50,937 nt of DNA from a virus: positions 1 through 50,937 of IMG/VR virus record IMGVR_UViG_3300042260_000490; one strand, written 5' to 3'. Positions 32,475 through 40,223 of this stretch are shown piece after piece (positions within the stretch are counted from its first letter, which is position 1; every line of letters starts with the position of its first letter). The position numbers and the translations under genes are program-made. Below the pieces are notes generated by a model. It was given only the letters and a program-made list of their open reading frames with translations. It had not been told where the DNA came from and did not search any database.

Positions 32475-33716
32475 TTATATCAATTCTATTTTATTTACTT
32501 TCTTATTTTTTTTAAATATTGTTTGATAATTGTTTACAAAGAAAGTTAATTCATTTGTGTTTACATTTTCTAACTCAAACGCATTAAGTAATTCTAAATC
32601 ATTCTTAACTATTATTGAATTATTTTTATCTAATATTTTTTCTAATTTAGGTGGTATTGGCATTGAGGTGCAATCTTTCCAAAAAGGAGTATCATCTCGT
32701 TCACATAAATAATGATATCTAATGAAATTTAAATTTTGTTCATTTATTTGATAACACCATTTATTATAATTATCTCTATGATTATCATCAAAATTTATAT
32801 CAATCAATCGTTTTAACTGCATGATAGTTGACATTAATGATGTTGCTTCCAATGGTTCGATGAATCCATATGATAATCCGATTGATATTGAATTACCTAT
32901 CCAACTTTGTTTATGTGTTCCTGGGTTAAAATCAAATGTTTTCTGTATAGTAATTTCATGTCCTAAATATTTTTCAACTTCTAATTTAGCATCTTCAATT
33001 GTTTTGTATTTGGTATTAAAAACATACCCACTACCCCATCTATGTTGTAACGGAATTCGAAACATCCAACCAGAATCCATAGATACCATTTCAGTATAAC
33101 TTTTATCATTAAACGTATATATCTTATTCTGTGGTAAAAAGAATGTTATAGCTTTATTCATCATAAGGTATTTATCATAACTAATCCATTTTTCGTTATG
33201 AACACCATCGATTATTAATCTTGCAAATCCACTACAATCAAAAACAAAATCTAAATCAATTGAGTTACCATCTTTTAAATTTAATTTTGTTACATTACCA
33301 TTTGTGTGTAAAATATCATCAACTTCACCATCCACCCAATTTACCCCTCGAGATATCGCGATTTCTTTGAAGTATTCTGCAACTAATCGAGCATCAAAAT
33401 GATATGCGTATGATTTAGTATGTTCGTTTGGAGATTCCCCAAAAAATAAATGTTTGGATAACTCATTTTTACCAGTCCAATTATACAAATGCAATCCTGT
33501 CTTAACCGTAGATTTTGTTCTATCAAAAAACTCTAATTGATTTATATCGAGTAGATTCAACATTTTACCAAAATTAGAAGTGCCACCTTCGCCTGCACCC
33601 AATACCCCAATTTTAGAACTTTCTAATAACGTAACATTAGCACCTTTCCAAAATTTGTTTACTACTAATGCAGTTAACCATCCGGCAGTCCCACCTCCAA
33701 TTATTACTACTTTCAT
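32475..33716 (-). CDS. Flavin-dependent halogenase (tryptophan-halogenase family)
   Basis: 413 aa. GGGTAGW (7-13) is the FAD-binding motif, GAGEGGTSNF matches the second flavin loop, and TVKTGLHLYNW contains K72, aligned with the catalytic Lys that carries hypohalous acid. IGLSYGFIEPLEATSL matches the family's EPLEST segment. The WxWxIP motif is altered to WMFRIP. A related phage halogenase (VirX1) is known from a cyanophage. A flavin reductase would be needed, and none is encoded here. The likely acceptor is an aromatic residue or indole/phenol. Confidence 0.9.
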   Translation of the reverse strand: MKVVIIGGGTAGWLTALVVNKFWKGANVTLLESSKIGVLGAGEGGTSNFGKMLNLLDINQLEFFDRTKSTVKTGLHLYNWTGKNELSKHLFFGESPNEHTKSYAYHFDARLVAEYFKEIAISRGVNWVDGEVDDILHTNGNVTKLNLKDGNSIDLDFVFDCSGFARLIIDGVHNEKWISYDKYLMMNKAITFFLPQNKIYTFNDKSYTEMVSMDSGWMFRIPLQHRWGSGYVFNTKYKTIEDAKLEVEKYLGHEITIQKTFDFNPGTHKQSWIGNSISIGLSYGFIEPLEATSLMSTIMQLKRLIDINFDDNHRDNYNKWCYQINEQNLNFIRYHYLCERDDTPFWKDCTSMPIPPKLEKILDKNNSIIVKNDLELLNAFELENVNTNELTFFVNNYQTIFKKNKKVNKIELI

Positions 33717-33731
33717 ATTGATAAAATTATT

Positions 33732-34301
33732 TTAAATTATTGATTTTTTAATAACACTTCCAGGCCAGACATTTAATGAATAGCGAACACCATTGGTTAA
33801 TTCATCAACGGAGTGCACTATATTAGAATCAAAAATAAAAATACTACCTGTCTTTTTAGGAACGGAATTTTCTACATTATCTATTATGTATTTTATATCA
33901 CCACCATCATATGAATCGTTTAATTGAAATATAGTAGTAATCGATGCACCATATTCTATTTCATGTAAATCGGCATGCCAATCTAAAAAATCATGTTTAG
34001 AATATTGATTGAATGAATATTTGGGTATATGTGAATACGTTAATCCATTAAATATTTTTAATTCATTTAACGTGTCAATTACTTTAGTTGAAATTTGCTG
34101 TATTAATGGGAGTTTCAATGAATCGTTTACCAAATAACACCCCATCCGTTTATTAGTATTTTCATTTATAGCAGATTCAGTATAAACACCATTTACATAT
34201 TTAGATGATGTCATTTTTTGTAATCCACTATCTTTACCAATTTGTATGATACTATCACACTCTTCTTGTGTTAAAAAATTATCTATAAAAAGTGTAAACA
34301 T
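33732..34301 (-). CDS. 2-oxoglutarate/Fe(II) oxygenase (prolyl 4-hydroxylase type)
   Basis: 189 aa, first gene of the cassette. H109-x-D111 in DWHADLHE, H163 in NIVHSVDEL and R173 in GVRYSLNVWPG form the active site; YDGGDIKYI is the core strand. It starts directly after a terminator and late motif. It is similar in layout to the two other clear oxygenases in the window. Confidence 0.87.
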   Translation of the reverse strand: MFTLFIDNFLTQEECDSIIQIGKDSGLQKMTSSKYVNGVYTESAINENTNKRMGCYLVNDSLKLPLIQQISTKVIDTLNELKIFNGLTYSHIPKYSFNQYSKHDFLDWHADLHEIEYGASITTIFQLNDSYDGGDIKYIIDNVENSVPKKTGSIFIFDSNIVHSVDELTNGVRYSLNVWPGSVIKKSII

Positions 34302-34354
34302 TGTATAACCGATTTTGTAAATTTTTATCTAAACCCATATGAGTATCTATTACT

Positions 34355-34363
34355 TATAAATAC
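34355..34363 (-). promoter_or_regulatory. Candidate late promoter element for the modification cassette
   Basis: Coding strand GTATTTATA, 16 nt after the terminator and 53 nt before the first oxygenase gene. A longer distance to the ATG than at other sites makes it less certain. Confidence 0.4.
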
Positions 34364-34379
34364 ATTATTTATAAAAAAA

Positions 34380-34395
34380 GGGAGTTCAAACTCCC
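34380..34395 (-). terminator. Terminator between hsp20 and the modification cassette
   Basis: Stem GGGAGTT/AACTCCC with a 2-nt loop and a run of seven T in the minus direction. The plus direction also has four T, so it may work both ways. It ends the hsp20 transcript. Confidence 0.85.
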
Positions 34396-34423
34396 TTTTC
34401 TATGATTTACTAAATAGTGTAAT

Positions 34424-34816
34424 TTATTTAATTTTTACTGAAATCTTTTTTGGTTTTGCTTCTTCTTTCTTTGGAATGGTGATTAACAAAATACCTAAAT
34501 CAACATCTGCAGTAGTTTTCGCTAAATCAAATTCCGTTGGAATACGGATTGAGTGATTGAATGGTGAAACCAATTCAGTTAAAATTGAATTTTCAGTATG
34601 GTCGGTTTCTGCTTTAATAGTTAAAGTATTACCTTCGATATCAATTGAGATATTTTCCTTTGGGTGACCAACCACATTAAAAGCTAATTCATATGAATCA
34701 TCATTTTGTTTAATGTATCCAATTGAATTATTTTTTAAGGTAGATGAAGTTTTCCATGTAGGTAAATCTTTTTCAAATAAATCTAATAAATGTCCTAAAT
34801 TTGCTGTGTAGCTCAT
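34424..34816 (-). CDS. Small heat-shock protein Hsp20
   Basis: 130 aa alpha-crystallin domain: YELAFNVVGHPKENISIDIEGNTLTIKAE, VSPFNHSIRIPTEFD, VDLGILLITIPKKE and the C-terminal I-x-I anchor (ISVKIK). Hsp20 chaperones are conserved in T4-like cyanophages, where they are thought to aid virion protein folding. It lies as a single-gene unit between a double palindrome and a terminator. Confidence 0.93.
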   Translation of the reverse strand: MSYTANLGHLLDLFEKDLPTWKTSSTLKNNSIGYIKQNDDSYELAFNVVGHPKENISIDIEGNTLTIKAETDHTENSILTELVSPFNHSIRIPTEFDLAKTTADVDLGILLITIPKKEEAKPKKISVKIK

Positions 34817-34881
34817 AATCTTTTCTTTTTTAGTTTAACAATACACCATATATTACAAATCTTATACCAATGAATATTATA

Positions 34882-34917
34882 TGACACATTGTCAGTAATG
34901 TGTTTGACATCTTGTCA
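34882..34917. promoter_or_regulatory. Double palindromic operator-like site upstream of hsp20
   Basis: Two 13-bp palindromes TGACA-N3-TGTCA, at 34882-34894 and 34905-34917, are centred 23 bp apart. Together they also form a larger ACACATT-N6-AATGTGT palindrome. The pair lies just after the HD gene and 66 bp before the hsp20 ATG; a TATAAT-like hexamer follows. It is probably a binding site for a dimeric regulator. Confidence 0.6.
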
Positions 34918-34919
34918 GT

Positions 34920-35579
34920 TTAGAAAGGTTTTGAATCTTCCCATTGTTTATTTTCTTGTCTGCAAGACATATGGTCTGCCCAATGTAAGATGTATGGTAA
35001 ATCGGTTTTTAACCTCATCTCGGGACGGAAACTGATAAAGTAAGGTTTAGTTCCTTCGTTGTATAATCCATCTGCTAACATAATCCCAATCATCTCCTTT
35101 TCGGAATAGGTAATGCCATATTGATTAAGTAACCACAGCGCTCGATGGGTTACATCCATATAATGATTCTCACCATTAATCTTAAACATCGAACCCTGAT
35201 TCTTCTTATGCCAATCGGATTCTTCCTCTACATAATGTGGATTTCCCTTTGTTCCCAATTTACCTAAATCGTGATGGAATGCTGCAAAGAATAATTCTTC
35301 ATCGGTAAAATCTACTTTAACTCCACCTTCCTCATATAACTTTTTCATTTTATATGCATTACGTGCAACATTCATAACGTGGTCTAAGTATCCACCTACA
35401 TACGCCGAATGGTAATGTTCCTTACCACTTGCAGGAGCAAGAACTAATTCAGTTCCCAACTCTTCTTGTGAATACATGAACTTTAATTTTTCCAATCTCT
35501 CACCACCAAATACTTTACCCAATGCCTCAATGAATCTATCGTAATTCTTTTGTAGGTCTTCTGCCGAATAGTTTTTCAT
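34920..35579 (-). CDS. HD-domain phosphohydrolase
   Basis: 219 aa. H67 in GYLDHVMNVA, HD at 103-104 in FFAAFHHDLGKLG, and a late D in HWADHMS form the metal site. Widespread in large T4-like phages; acts on nucleotides or nucleic-acid ends. It stops just before the hsp20 palindromes. Confidence 0.85.
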   Translation of the reverse strand: MKNYSAEDLQKNYDRFIEALGKVFGGERLEKLKFMYSQEELGTELVLAPASGKEHYHSAYVGGYLDHVMNVARNAYKMKKLYEEGGVKVDFTDEELFFAAFHHDLGKLGTKGNPHYVEEESDWHKKNQGSMFKINGENHYMDVTHRALWLLNQYGITYSEKEMIGIMLADGLYNEGTKPYFISFRPEMRLKTDLPYILHWADHMSCRQENKQWEDSKPF

Positions 35580-35589
35580 AATTTATATT

Positions 35590-35967
35590 TTAATCTTCGT
35601 ATATATCTCTACCGGTTAATGACCGATAAAGAATTTCAATTTGTTCCTCACTTTGACATAACCCAAGTCCATTCATATTTTCCAATTCAACATAATATTG
35701 TCCTTTGGGTAATCCAATATCTTTATATTCATCATTACAATTTGAAATTAACATCTTGCATTCAGAATCTGGATTATCTTTTGGTAATGGTAATACAAAA
35801 TAATAATAAGTAACGGAATCACCACCATCAGTATCTTCATCATCATTTTCTTCATCATCATCAAAAAATCCTCCTTCAGTTTCATCTACTCGCAACCAAC
35901 CTTGTGTTTCAAATGTTTTTTCGGTGATGGGTGTTTCTGGAAATTCAATATGGTCTTCTGTTATCAT
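35590..35967 (-). CDS. Acidic hypothetical protein
   Basis: 125 aa with an Asp/Glu-rich low-complexity stretch (FFDDDEENDDEDTDGGD) and a C-terminal GQYYVELENMNGLGLCQSEE. Not recognised. Overlaps the upstream lipoprotein gene by 4 nt. Confidence 0.6.
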   Translation of the reverse strand: MITEDHIEFPETPITEKTFETQGWLRVDETEGGFFDDDEENDDEDTDGGDSVTYYYFVLPLPKDNPDSECKMLISNCNDEYKDIGLPKGQYYVELENMNGLGLCQSEEQIEILYRSLTGRDIYED

Positions 35968-36524
35968 TCTAAAACTATCTTAATTGATTTTGTTATTTTC
36001 TTTTCTTTAATCGTTGCAGTTAATACCAACGTATCACCTACCATTTTATATATGGGTGCTATAATCGTATTAATCTCATTTTTAGAATCTACATATGAAC
36101 AACAATTTGCAGTTGGAACTAATTGTTCTTTCCAATTTGTTATTGGTGGTAAATTAACATACGTAAGCTGACCAGTGTATTGATTTATATATGTCTTAGT
36201 TGTATTTGCAACTACCTCACCCGGTTTTAACCACCAAAATAAGTTACTTTCCCACTCTACCTTAGTTGGTTCGGTGGTATTTAATACCCTACCTTCTACT
36301 CTATGTATTGTCTGATTAGTTGATTTGTTTAATGATAAATGATAATACCCATTTCCATCTTTTGGTAATCTACCATCTAATTCCATTGTTATGGTTGATT
36401 GAACTTTGGTAGATGTAGTTGAAGATGGAGATTGAACATCTGGTCCCCATTGCGGTTCATAAATCTCATCTTTACTACATGCAGTAAATAGTAAACTAAC
36501 AATCAATACCCATTTTAATCTCAT
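35964..36524 (-). CDS. Surface-type lipoprotein
   Basis: 186 aa. Signal sequence MRLKWVLIVSLLFTAC with lipobox FTAC, followed by SKDEIYEP: an acidic +2/+3 stretch of the type that sends lipoproteins to the cell surface in Bacteroidota. The mature part is beta-rich (TITMELDGRLPKDGNGYYHL, VEWESNLFWWLKPGEVV). The start chosen makes the standard 4-nt overlap with the HAD gene; an upstream ATG would extend the signal oddly. A surface lipoprotein from a phage suggests superinfection exclusion or receptor masking. Confidence 0.72.
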   Translation of the reverse strand: MRLKWVLIVSLLFTACSKDEIYEPQWGPDVQSPSSTTSTKVQSTITMELDGRLPKDGNGYYHLSLNKSTNQTIHRVEGRVLNTTEPTKVEWESNLFWWLKPGEVVANTTKTYINQYTGQLTYVNLPPITNWKEQLVPTANCCSYVDSKNEINTIIAPIYKMVGDTLVLTATIKEKKITKSIKIVLE

Positions 36525-37006
36525 AATAATTTGTTTAAGATTGATTCCCAAGTCGGATATTCATTCCATGTTTCAGTTTCATACGCCCAACCAAATCTCA
36601 ACAACTCACCTCTGAAATCTTCAGCACCATTCTTTAATCGGTCATCAATTAAATAATCACCCATCAATAAATCTTTTCGGTGAGTAACGAACATCTTCTT
36701 ATGAAACAAATTTCCAAAATGGTCTTCAATCCAAAATCTCTTATCTGATGCTGCCATTGGGTTTCCCCACGGTGCTGCGGTTGCGATAAACAATTCATAC
36801 TTCCCACATTCGGCTAACTTTTTAACCGCCTCAATTGCTCCTTCAATGGCAGGTGCGTTACGGAATATTCCTTGTATATGATCTGGATTCCTTTTGTATC
36901 TATCTTTTAAATGTGGGTTGTTAGTAAAAAATCTATCGAATTCTTTACTTAAATCGACCAACACACCATCCATATCAATGTAAATAATCTTTTTCTTTTC
37001 GCTCAT
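36521..37006 (-). CDS. HAD-family 5'-nucleotidase-like phosphatase
   Basis: 161 aa from MSEKKKIIYIDMDGVLVDLS, where DMDGVLVD is motif I. ATAAPWGNP and DYLIDDRLKNGAEDF are motifs II-III of deoxyribonucleotide 5'-nucleotidases. The longer TTG start lies inside the -7 box and is rejected. It probably removes phosphate from nucleotides during remodelling of the host pool. Confidence 0.82.
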   Translation of the reverse strand: MSEKKKIIYIDMDGVLVDLSKEFDRFFTNNPHLKDRYKRNPDHIQGIFRNAPAIEGAIEAVKKLAECGKYELFIATAAPWGNPMAASDKRFWIEDHFGNLFHKKMFVTHRKDLLMGDYLIDDRLKNGAEDFRGELLRFGWAYETETWNEYPTWESILNKLL

Positions 37007-37037
37007 AATCTTTTTATTATCTCTTTTTCTTATATAA

Positions 37038-37069
37038 CAAATATACAACTTTTTTTCGGATTTACCAAA
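37038..37069 (-). promoter_or_regulatory. Bacteroidota-type promoter
   Basis: TTTG, 20 nt, TATATTTG on the coding strand, 31 nt before the nucleotidase ATG. A perfect match to consensus. Confidence 0.8.
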
Positions 37070-37080
37070 TATTTTATCAA

Positions 37081-38382
37081 TTATTTTTTACATTTTTGGA
37101 AAGAAAATATATGTCGTTTCCATACACCATTTACTTTCTTAAGTCCATTATATTGGCCATCGTGATAACTTTCGGGTATAATCTCATCAATCCCATCACC
37201 ATCAATATCATCAAATTTAAATGTATCCCAACCATATTTATCCTGATACCCAAGCCCAACATTTTGATTACCATTTAACCAAGCACCATCTTCTGAATTT
37301 TGGATATAATTGGGAACATATTTAAATGAACCACTATTGTTTAAATGAACAAACAATTTTGATTTTGGTTCGTTTTGCATTTGTCTATTTTCAATAATAT
37401 CAAAATCACCATCGGTATCAATATCATAAAGTTCAAGATCATAAATAGCATCGTATTCAACTTTTTCTAATTTCACAACTAGGTTCGAATTATTAAATGT
37501 ATTATTTTTATTATACACTATCGTAGTAAGATCATGAGGGCCGGATATTAGAATATCATTCAACCCATCTCCATTCATGTCTAATATTTCATATACCAAT
37601 ATTGATTGACAATAATCATTCAGACTAGAAACTTTTGTAAAATTACCCTTACCATCTCCATACCAAATAAAAGTTGCTGAAATGACATCTACGAACCCAT
37701 CTCCATTTAAATCTCCTGCAGCACCATTGTGAAACCAATATTTAGTTGGATTTGGAATCGTATTCACATCAAACGTTCCGTTGGATTTACCAATTAATAC
37801 CGAAAAATTACCATTGTAATCACCGGGAACTCGTTCATCTACCCCAAACGCAATGTAATCTGCAATTTCATCATTGTTAACATCGGTTTTAACTATCTTA
37901 TGCGCATTTAACCCCTTAACACTTTGATTAAACATGGATGTATTCTTTTTGAAATGGTAATTATCACCTTCATTAATAAACCATTTTAATTCAACATCGT
38001 TATTGGAGGTATGGACTGCAACTATAAAATCAATAAACCCATCATTATTTACATCCCCGTAATTCTGGCCACCACCAAAATAAGCTTTAGGTAATTCATC
38101 GGTTTGGGGTAAGTATGTTTGGTTAACTCCATAATTGTGTTGCGATTGGAAAAATATACCACTACGTTGATTTTTAACAGATTCTTTATATAACTTATAC
38201 TTAGTGGGTATGATTTTTGTAATATAGGTAGTATCACCAATTGTAGTGGATTGAATACTATTTGAGACAGGTGGTAATGTAACCACACTATCTTTTTTTA
38301 TAACAACTGGTTCTGGTATTTCATCTTTTGTACAAGATGTAAATAATATAATACCGGAAATTAAAATTAATATCTTTTTCAT
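37081..38382 (-). CDS. FG-GAP/VCBS beta-propeller surface lipoprotein
   Basis: 433 aa. Signal ILISGIILFTSC with lipobox FTSC, then TKDEIPEP, an acidic surface-export signal very like that of the other lipoprotein. Six FG-GAP-type loops follow (GDVNNDGFIDF, TDVNNDEIADY, GDLNGDGFVDV, LDMNGDGLNDI, YDIDTDGDFDI, DDIDGDGIDEI), predicting a calcium-binding beta-propeller on the cell surface. A role in blocking adsorption of other phages is an inference. Confidence 0.8.
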   Translation of the reverse strand: MKKILILISGIILFTSCTKDEIPEPVVIKKDSVVTLPPVSNSIQSTTIGDTTYITKIIPTKYKLYKESVKNQRSGIFFQSQHNYGVNQTYLPQTDELPKAYFGGGQNYGDVNNDGFIDFIVAVHTSNNDVELKWFINEGDNYHFKKNTSMFNQSVKGLNAHKIVKTDVNNDEIADYIAFGVDERVPGDYNGNFSVLIGKSNGTFDVNTIPNPTKYWFHNGAAGDLNGDGFVDVISATFIWYGDGKGNFTKVSSLNDYCQSILVYEILDMNGDGLNDILISGPHDLTTIVYNKNNTFNNSNLVVKLEKVEYDAIYDLELYDIDTDGDFDIIENRQMQNEPKSKLFVHLNNSGSFKYVPNYIQNSEDGAWLNGNQNVGLGYQDKYGWDTFKFDDIDGDGIDEIIPESYHDGQYNGLKKVNGVWKRHIFSFQKCKK

Positions 38383-38393
38383 ATGTTTGTGAT

Positions 38394-38660
38394 TTAGTAT
38401 TGGATTAATGAAACTGGAACATTGTAAGAAGCAAATCCACCAACTACTCGTAAGTTAGCTTTAGTGCGATTGATTTTAGTTACTTCTAATTCTCTACCTT
38501 GTAATTTGGGGTGATTTACTTTCACTACCATACCGATTTGCAATCCCATTTTCTTTTCTAAAGATTCAATCGTGCGTTTAGATTTGATAAGTTCAACTAC
38601 CATCTGATTGATGTTACGCAACTCTTCAACTGATAATTTTGATAATTCTGAATAATTCAT
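38394..38660 (-). CDS. Small hypothetical protein with SH3/KOW-like part
   Basis: 88 aa. An N-terminal helix (SVEELRNINQMVVELIKSK) is followed by GLQIGMVVKVNHPKLQGRELEVTKINR and GGFASYNVPVSLIQY, reminiscent of KOW/SH3-like barrels that bind RNA or protein. It follows a host-type promoter. Confidence 0.55.
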   Translation of the reverse strand: MNYSELSKLSVEELRNINQMVVELIKSKRTIESLEKKMGLQIGMVVKVNHPKLQGRELEVTKINRTKANLRVVGGFASYNVPVSLIQY

Positions 38661-38685
38661 AATGTTTATATTTTAAAGTTTAATT

Positions 38686-38705
38686 GTTTATCTCTTATTA
38701 CTTAG
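38686..38705 (-). repeat. Conserved 20-nt leader downstream of a host-type promoter
   Basis: CTAAGTAATAAGAGATAAAC on the coding strand, identical to 46397-46416, both directly after the -7 box of a promoter. Shared initial transcript suggests a common leader or anti-terminator function. Confidence 0.75.
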
Positions 38706-38737
38706 TAAATGTACGAAAATATTTTCACATTTCCAAA
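38706..38737 (-). promoter_or_regulatory. Bacteroidota-type promoter
   Basis: TTTG, 20 nt, TACATTTA on the coding strand, upstream of the 88-aa protein and FG-GAP lipoprotein. Confidence 0.72.
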
Positions 38738-38754
38738 CATTTTATCATTTATTT

Positions 38755-38967
38755 TTACTCATCGTCTCCGAAAGTTAGACTCCATTCATCGCTCGTAATC
38801 CCGGTCATTAAGAACTCCCTTTCATCCATAGATAAATTTGGGACTATGTTCTGAATAAGTTCTTTGGTATGGAAACGATTTTCAATTCGAATCATTTCAT
38901 ATTGAGTAACATTAATATCCATTGTATTTTCGTTACCACTTAATTGACTAATTTTTGTAATTTTCAT
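38755..38967 (-). CDS. Small conserved phage hypothetical protein
   Basis: 70 aa. NVTQYEMIRIENRFHTKELIQN and LSMDEREFLMTGITSDEWSLTFGDDE; the last part recurs in hypotheticals of Bacteroidota phages. It is expressed from its own promoter as a short unit. Confidence 0.58.
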   Translation of the reverse strand: MKITKISQLSGNENTMDINVTQYEMIRIENRFHTKELIQNIVPNLSMDEREFLMTGITSDEWSLTFGDDE

Positions 38968-38999
38968 ATCTTTATATTTTATCTCTCAATCTTATAAAG

Positions 39000-39031
39000 C
39001 TAATCTACAACATTTTTTCCATATATCCAAA
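39000..39031 (-). promoter_or_regulatory. Bacteroidota-type promoter
   Basis: TTTG, 20 nt, TAGATTAG on the coding strand, 32 nt before the 70-aa gene and just after a terminator. Confidence 0.68.
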
Positions 39032-39060
39032 TATTTTATGGATTATTTTTGATAAAAAAA

Positions 39061-39085
39061 TAACTCATTGAAAATCAATGAGTTA
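39061..39085 (-). terminator. Rho-independent terminator
   Basis: Perfect 11-bp stem TAACTCATTGA/TCAATGAGTTA with an AAA loop, followed in the minus direction by a T run. It ends the phoH/glycosyltransferase-like unit. Confidence 0.9.
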
Positions 39086-39089
39086 TGCA

Positions 39090-40223
39090 TTATAGGGAGT
39101 GTAGTGATGATATGAAATAAGTTTCTAATATCCTCCGTTGATTATCTTTATCTAATAATACTTGTCGGTTTTTTCTACATATATTTCGAATATAATCAGA
39201 ATCATATATTTTTGCTAACACCTTTGCTGAATCGATGACTGAACTTTCATTTGATGGTTGGTATTTAGTTATATCCTCAAATGAATTAAATCCAAATTTA
39301 CTCAAAACATCTAAATGGGAATTTGTTCCAAATACTACAAATGGGGTTTCTAAAAATATAGATTTTAATGTTTTTTCAGTTAGATGGGTTGGCGAATCGT
39401 ATGTATTAGTTTCAGTTATGATATTTACTTTACTCTGATAATACCACTTAGGATTTATAGTGTATAGATACTCATCTGCAGTATCCAATTCAGTCCCATA
39501 CATTATATCATCTTCTAATTGAATTGATTTAAAATTATCAAAATCAATCCCTAACGCAGAAATGATTGGTTCATCTTTGATTTTTGAAATATCTAATTTA
39601 TTACAAACCCAACTGAAATGTGTGTTTTCCAACTCACCACATTGCCATAGACGATTTACCAAATTAAATTTATGGGATTGCATTCTACGATTTAGACAAA
39701 GAAAATCTTTGGTTGGTAATATGGTTTCACCAATACTCACATCGGTAATATATCTACTCATTTCTAATGGAGTGCTAATTAGAAAATGTGGAAAATGGAT
39801 TTTGTTTATAGTATGAATTCCATATTCAAAAGTTACTTTGTGTAAATAAGATGAATCATTCGTAAGTAATGCAAAATTTCTAGTCAATCCAACTCCACAC
39901 TCAATCAATTTAGATAAAAATTCAACTCTATCTAAATCAATGTTGTTATTTGCTTCGGTTGTGTAATCTGCTAAAAAATAAAATCCCCTTTTATTTAATT
40001 TAGAAACCAATTCGAAAAATTCGGGTTTATTAGTTCTTGCCTCTAAATTGATTGCAGCATGAGTTTCCCAAAAAAATGTGATTATATTTTGTATCGATTC
40101 ATCTATTTCAGAATCATCGGTATATAATTTAAATGAATTCGGATAAAGGGATTCTAATAATGATTGCAATCCCGTACCACCCATTATAGGGTGATACCAG
40201 AATTGTATATTATTTTTTTGCAT
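39090..40223 (-). CDS. Glycosyltransferase-like protein (family shared with the gene at 49.7 kb)
   Basis: 377 aa from MQKNNIQFWYHP; a longer start overlaps PhoH further. The C-terminal half has FLCLNRRMQSHKFNLVNRL and SPTHLTEKTLKSIFLETPFVVFGTNSHLDVLSKFGF, a pattern seen in fucosyltransferase-like or GT-B proteins of large phages. A related layout occurs in the 359-aa protein near the right end. The acceptor is unknown. Confidence 0.6.
   Translation of the reverse strand: MQKNNIQFWYHPIMGGTGLQSLLESLYPNSFKLYTDDSEIDESIQNIITFFWETHAAINLEARTNKPEFFELVSKLNKRGFYFLADYTTEANNNIDLDRVEFLSKLIECGVGLTRNFALLTNDSSYLHKVTFEYGIHTINKIHFPHFLISTPLEMSRYITDVSIGETILPTKDFLCLNRRMQSHKFNLVNRLWQCGELENTHFSWVCNKLDISKIKDEPIISALGIDFDNFKSIQLEDDIMYGTELDTADEYLYTINPKWYYQSKVNIITETNTYDSPTHLTEKTLKSIFLETPFVVFGTNSHLDVLSKFGFNSFEDITKYQPSNESSVIDSAKVLAKIYDSDYIRNICRKNRQVLLDKDNQRRILETYFISSLHSL

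Noticed and set aside
37007-37048. Longer N-terminus for the HAD nucleotidase, from a TTG codon
   Set aside because: It begins inside the -7 box of a perfect host-type promoter; the ATG at 37006 directly precedes the conserved DMDGVLVD motif region.
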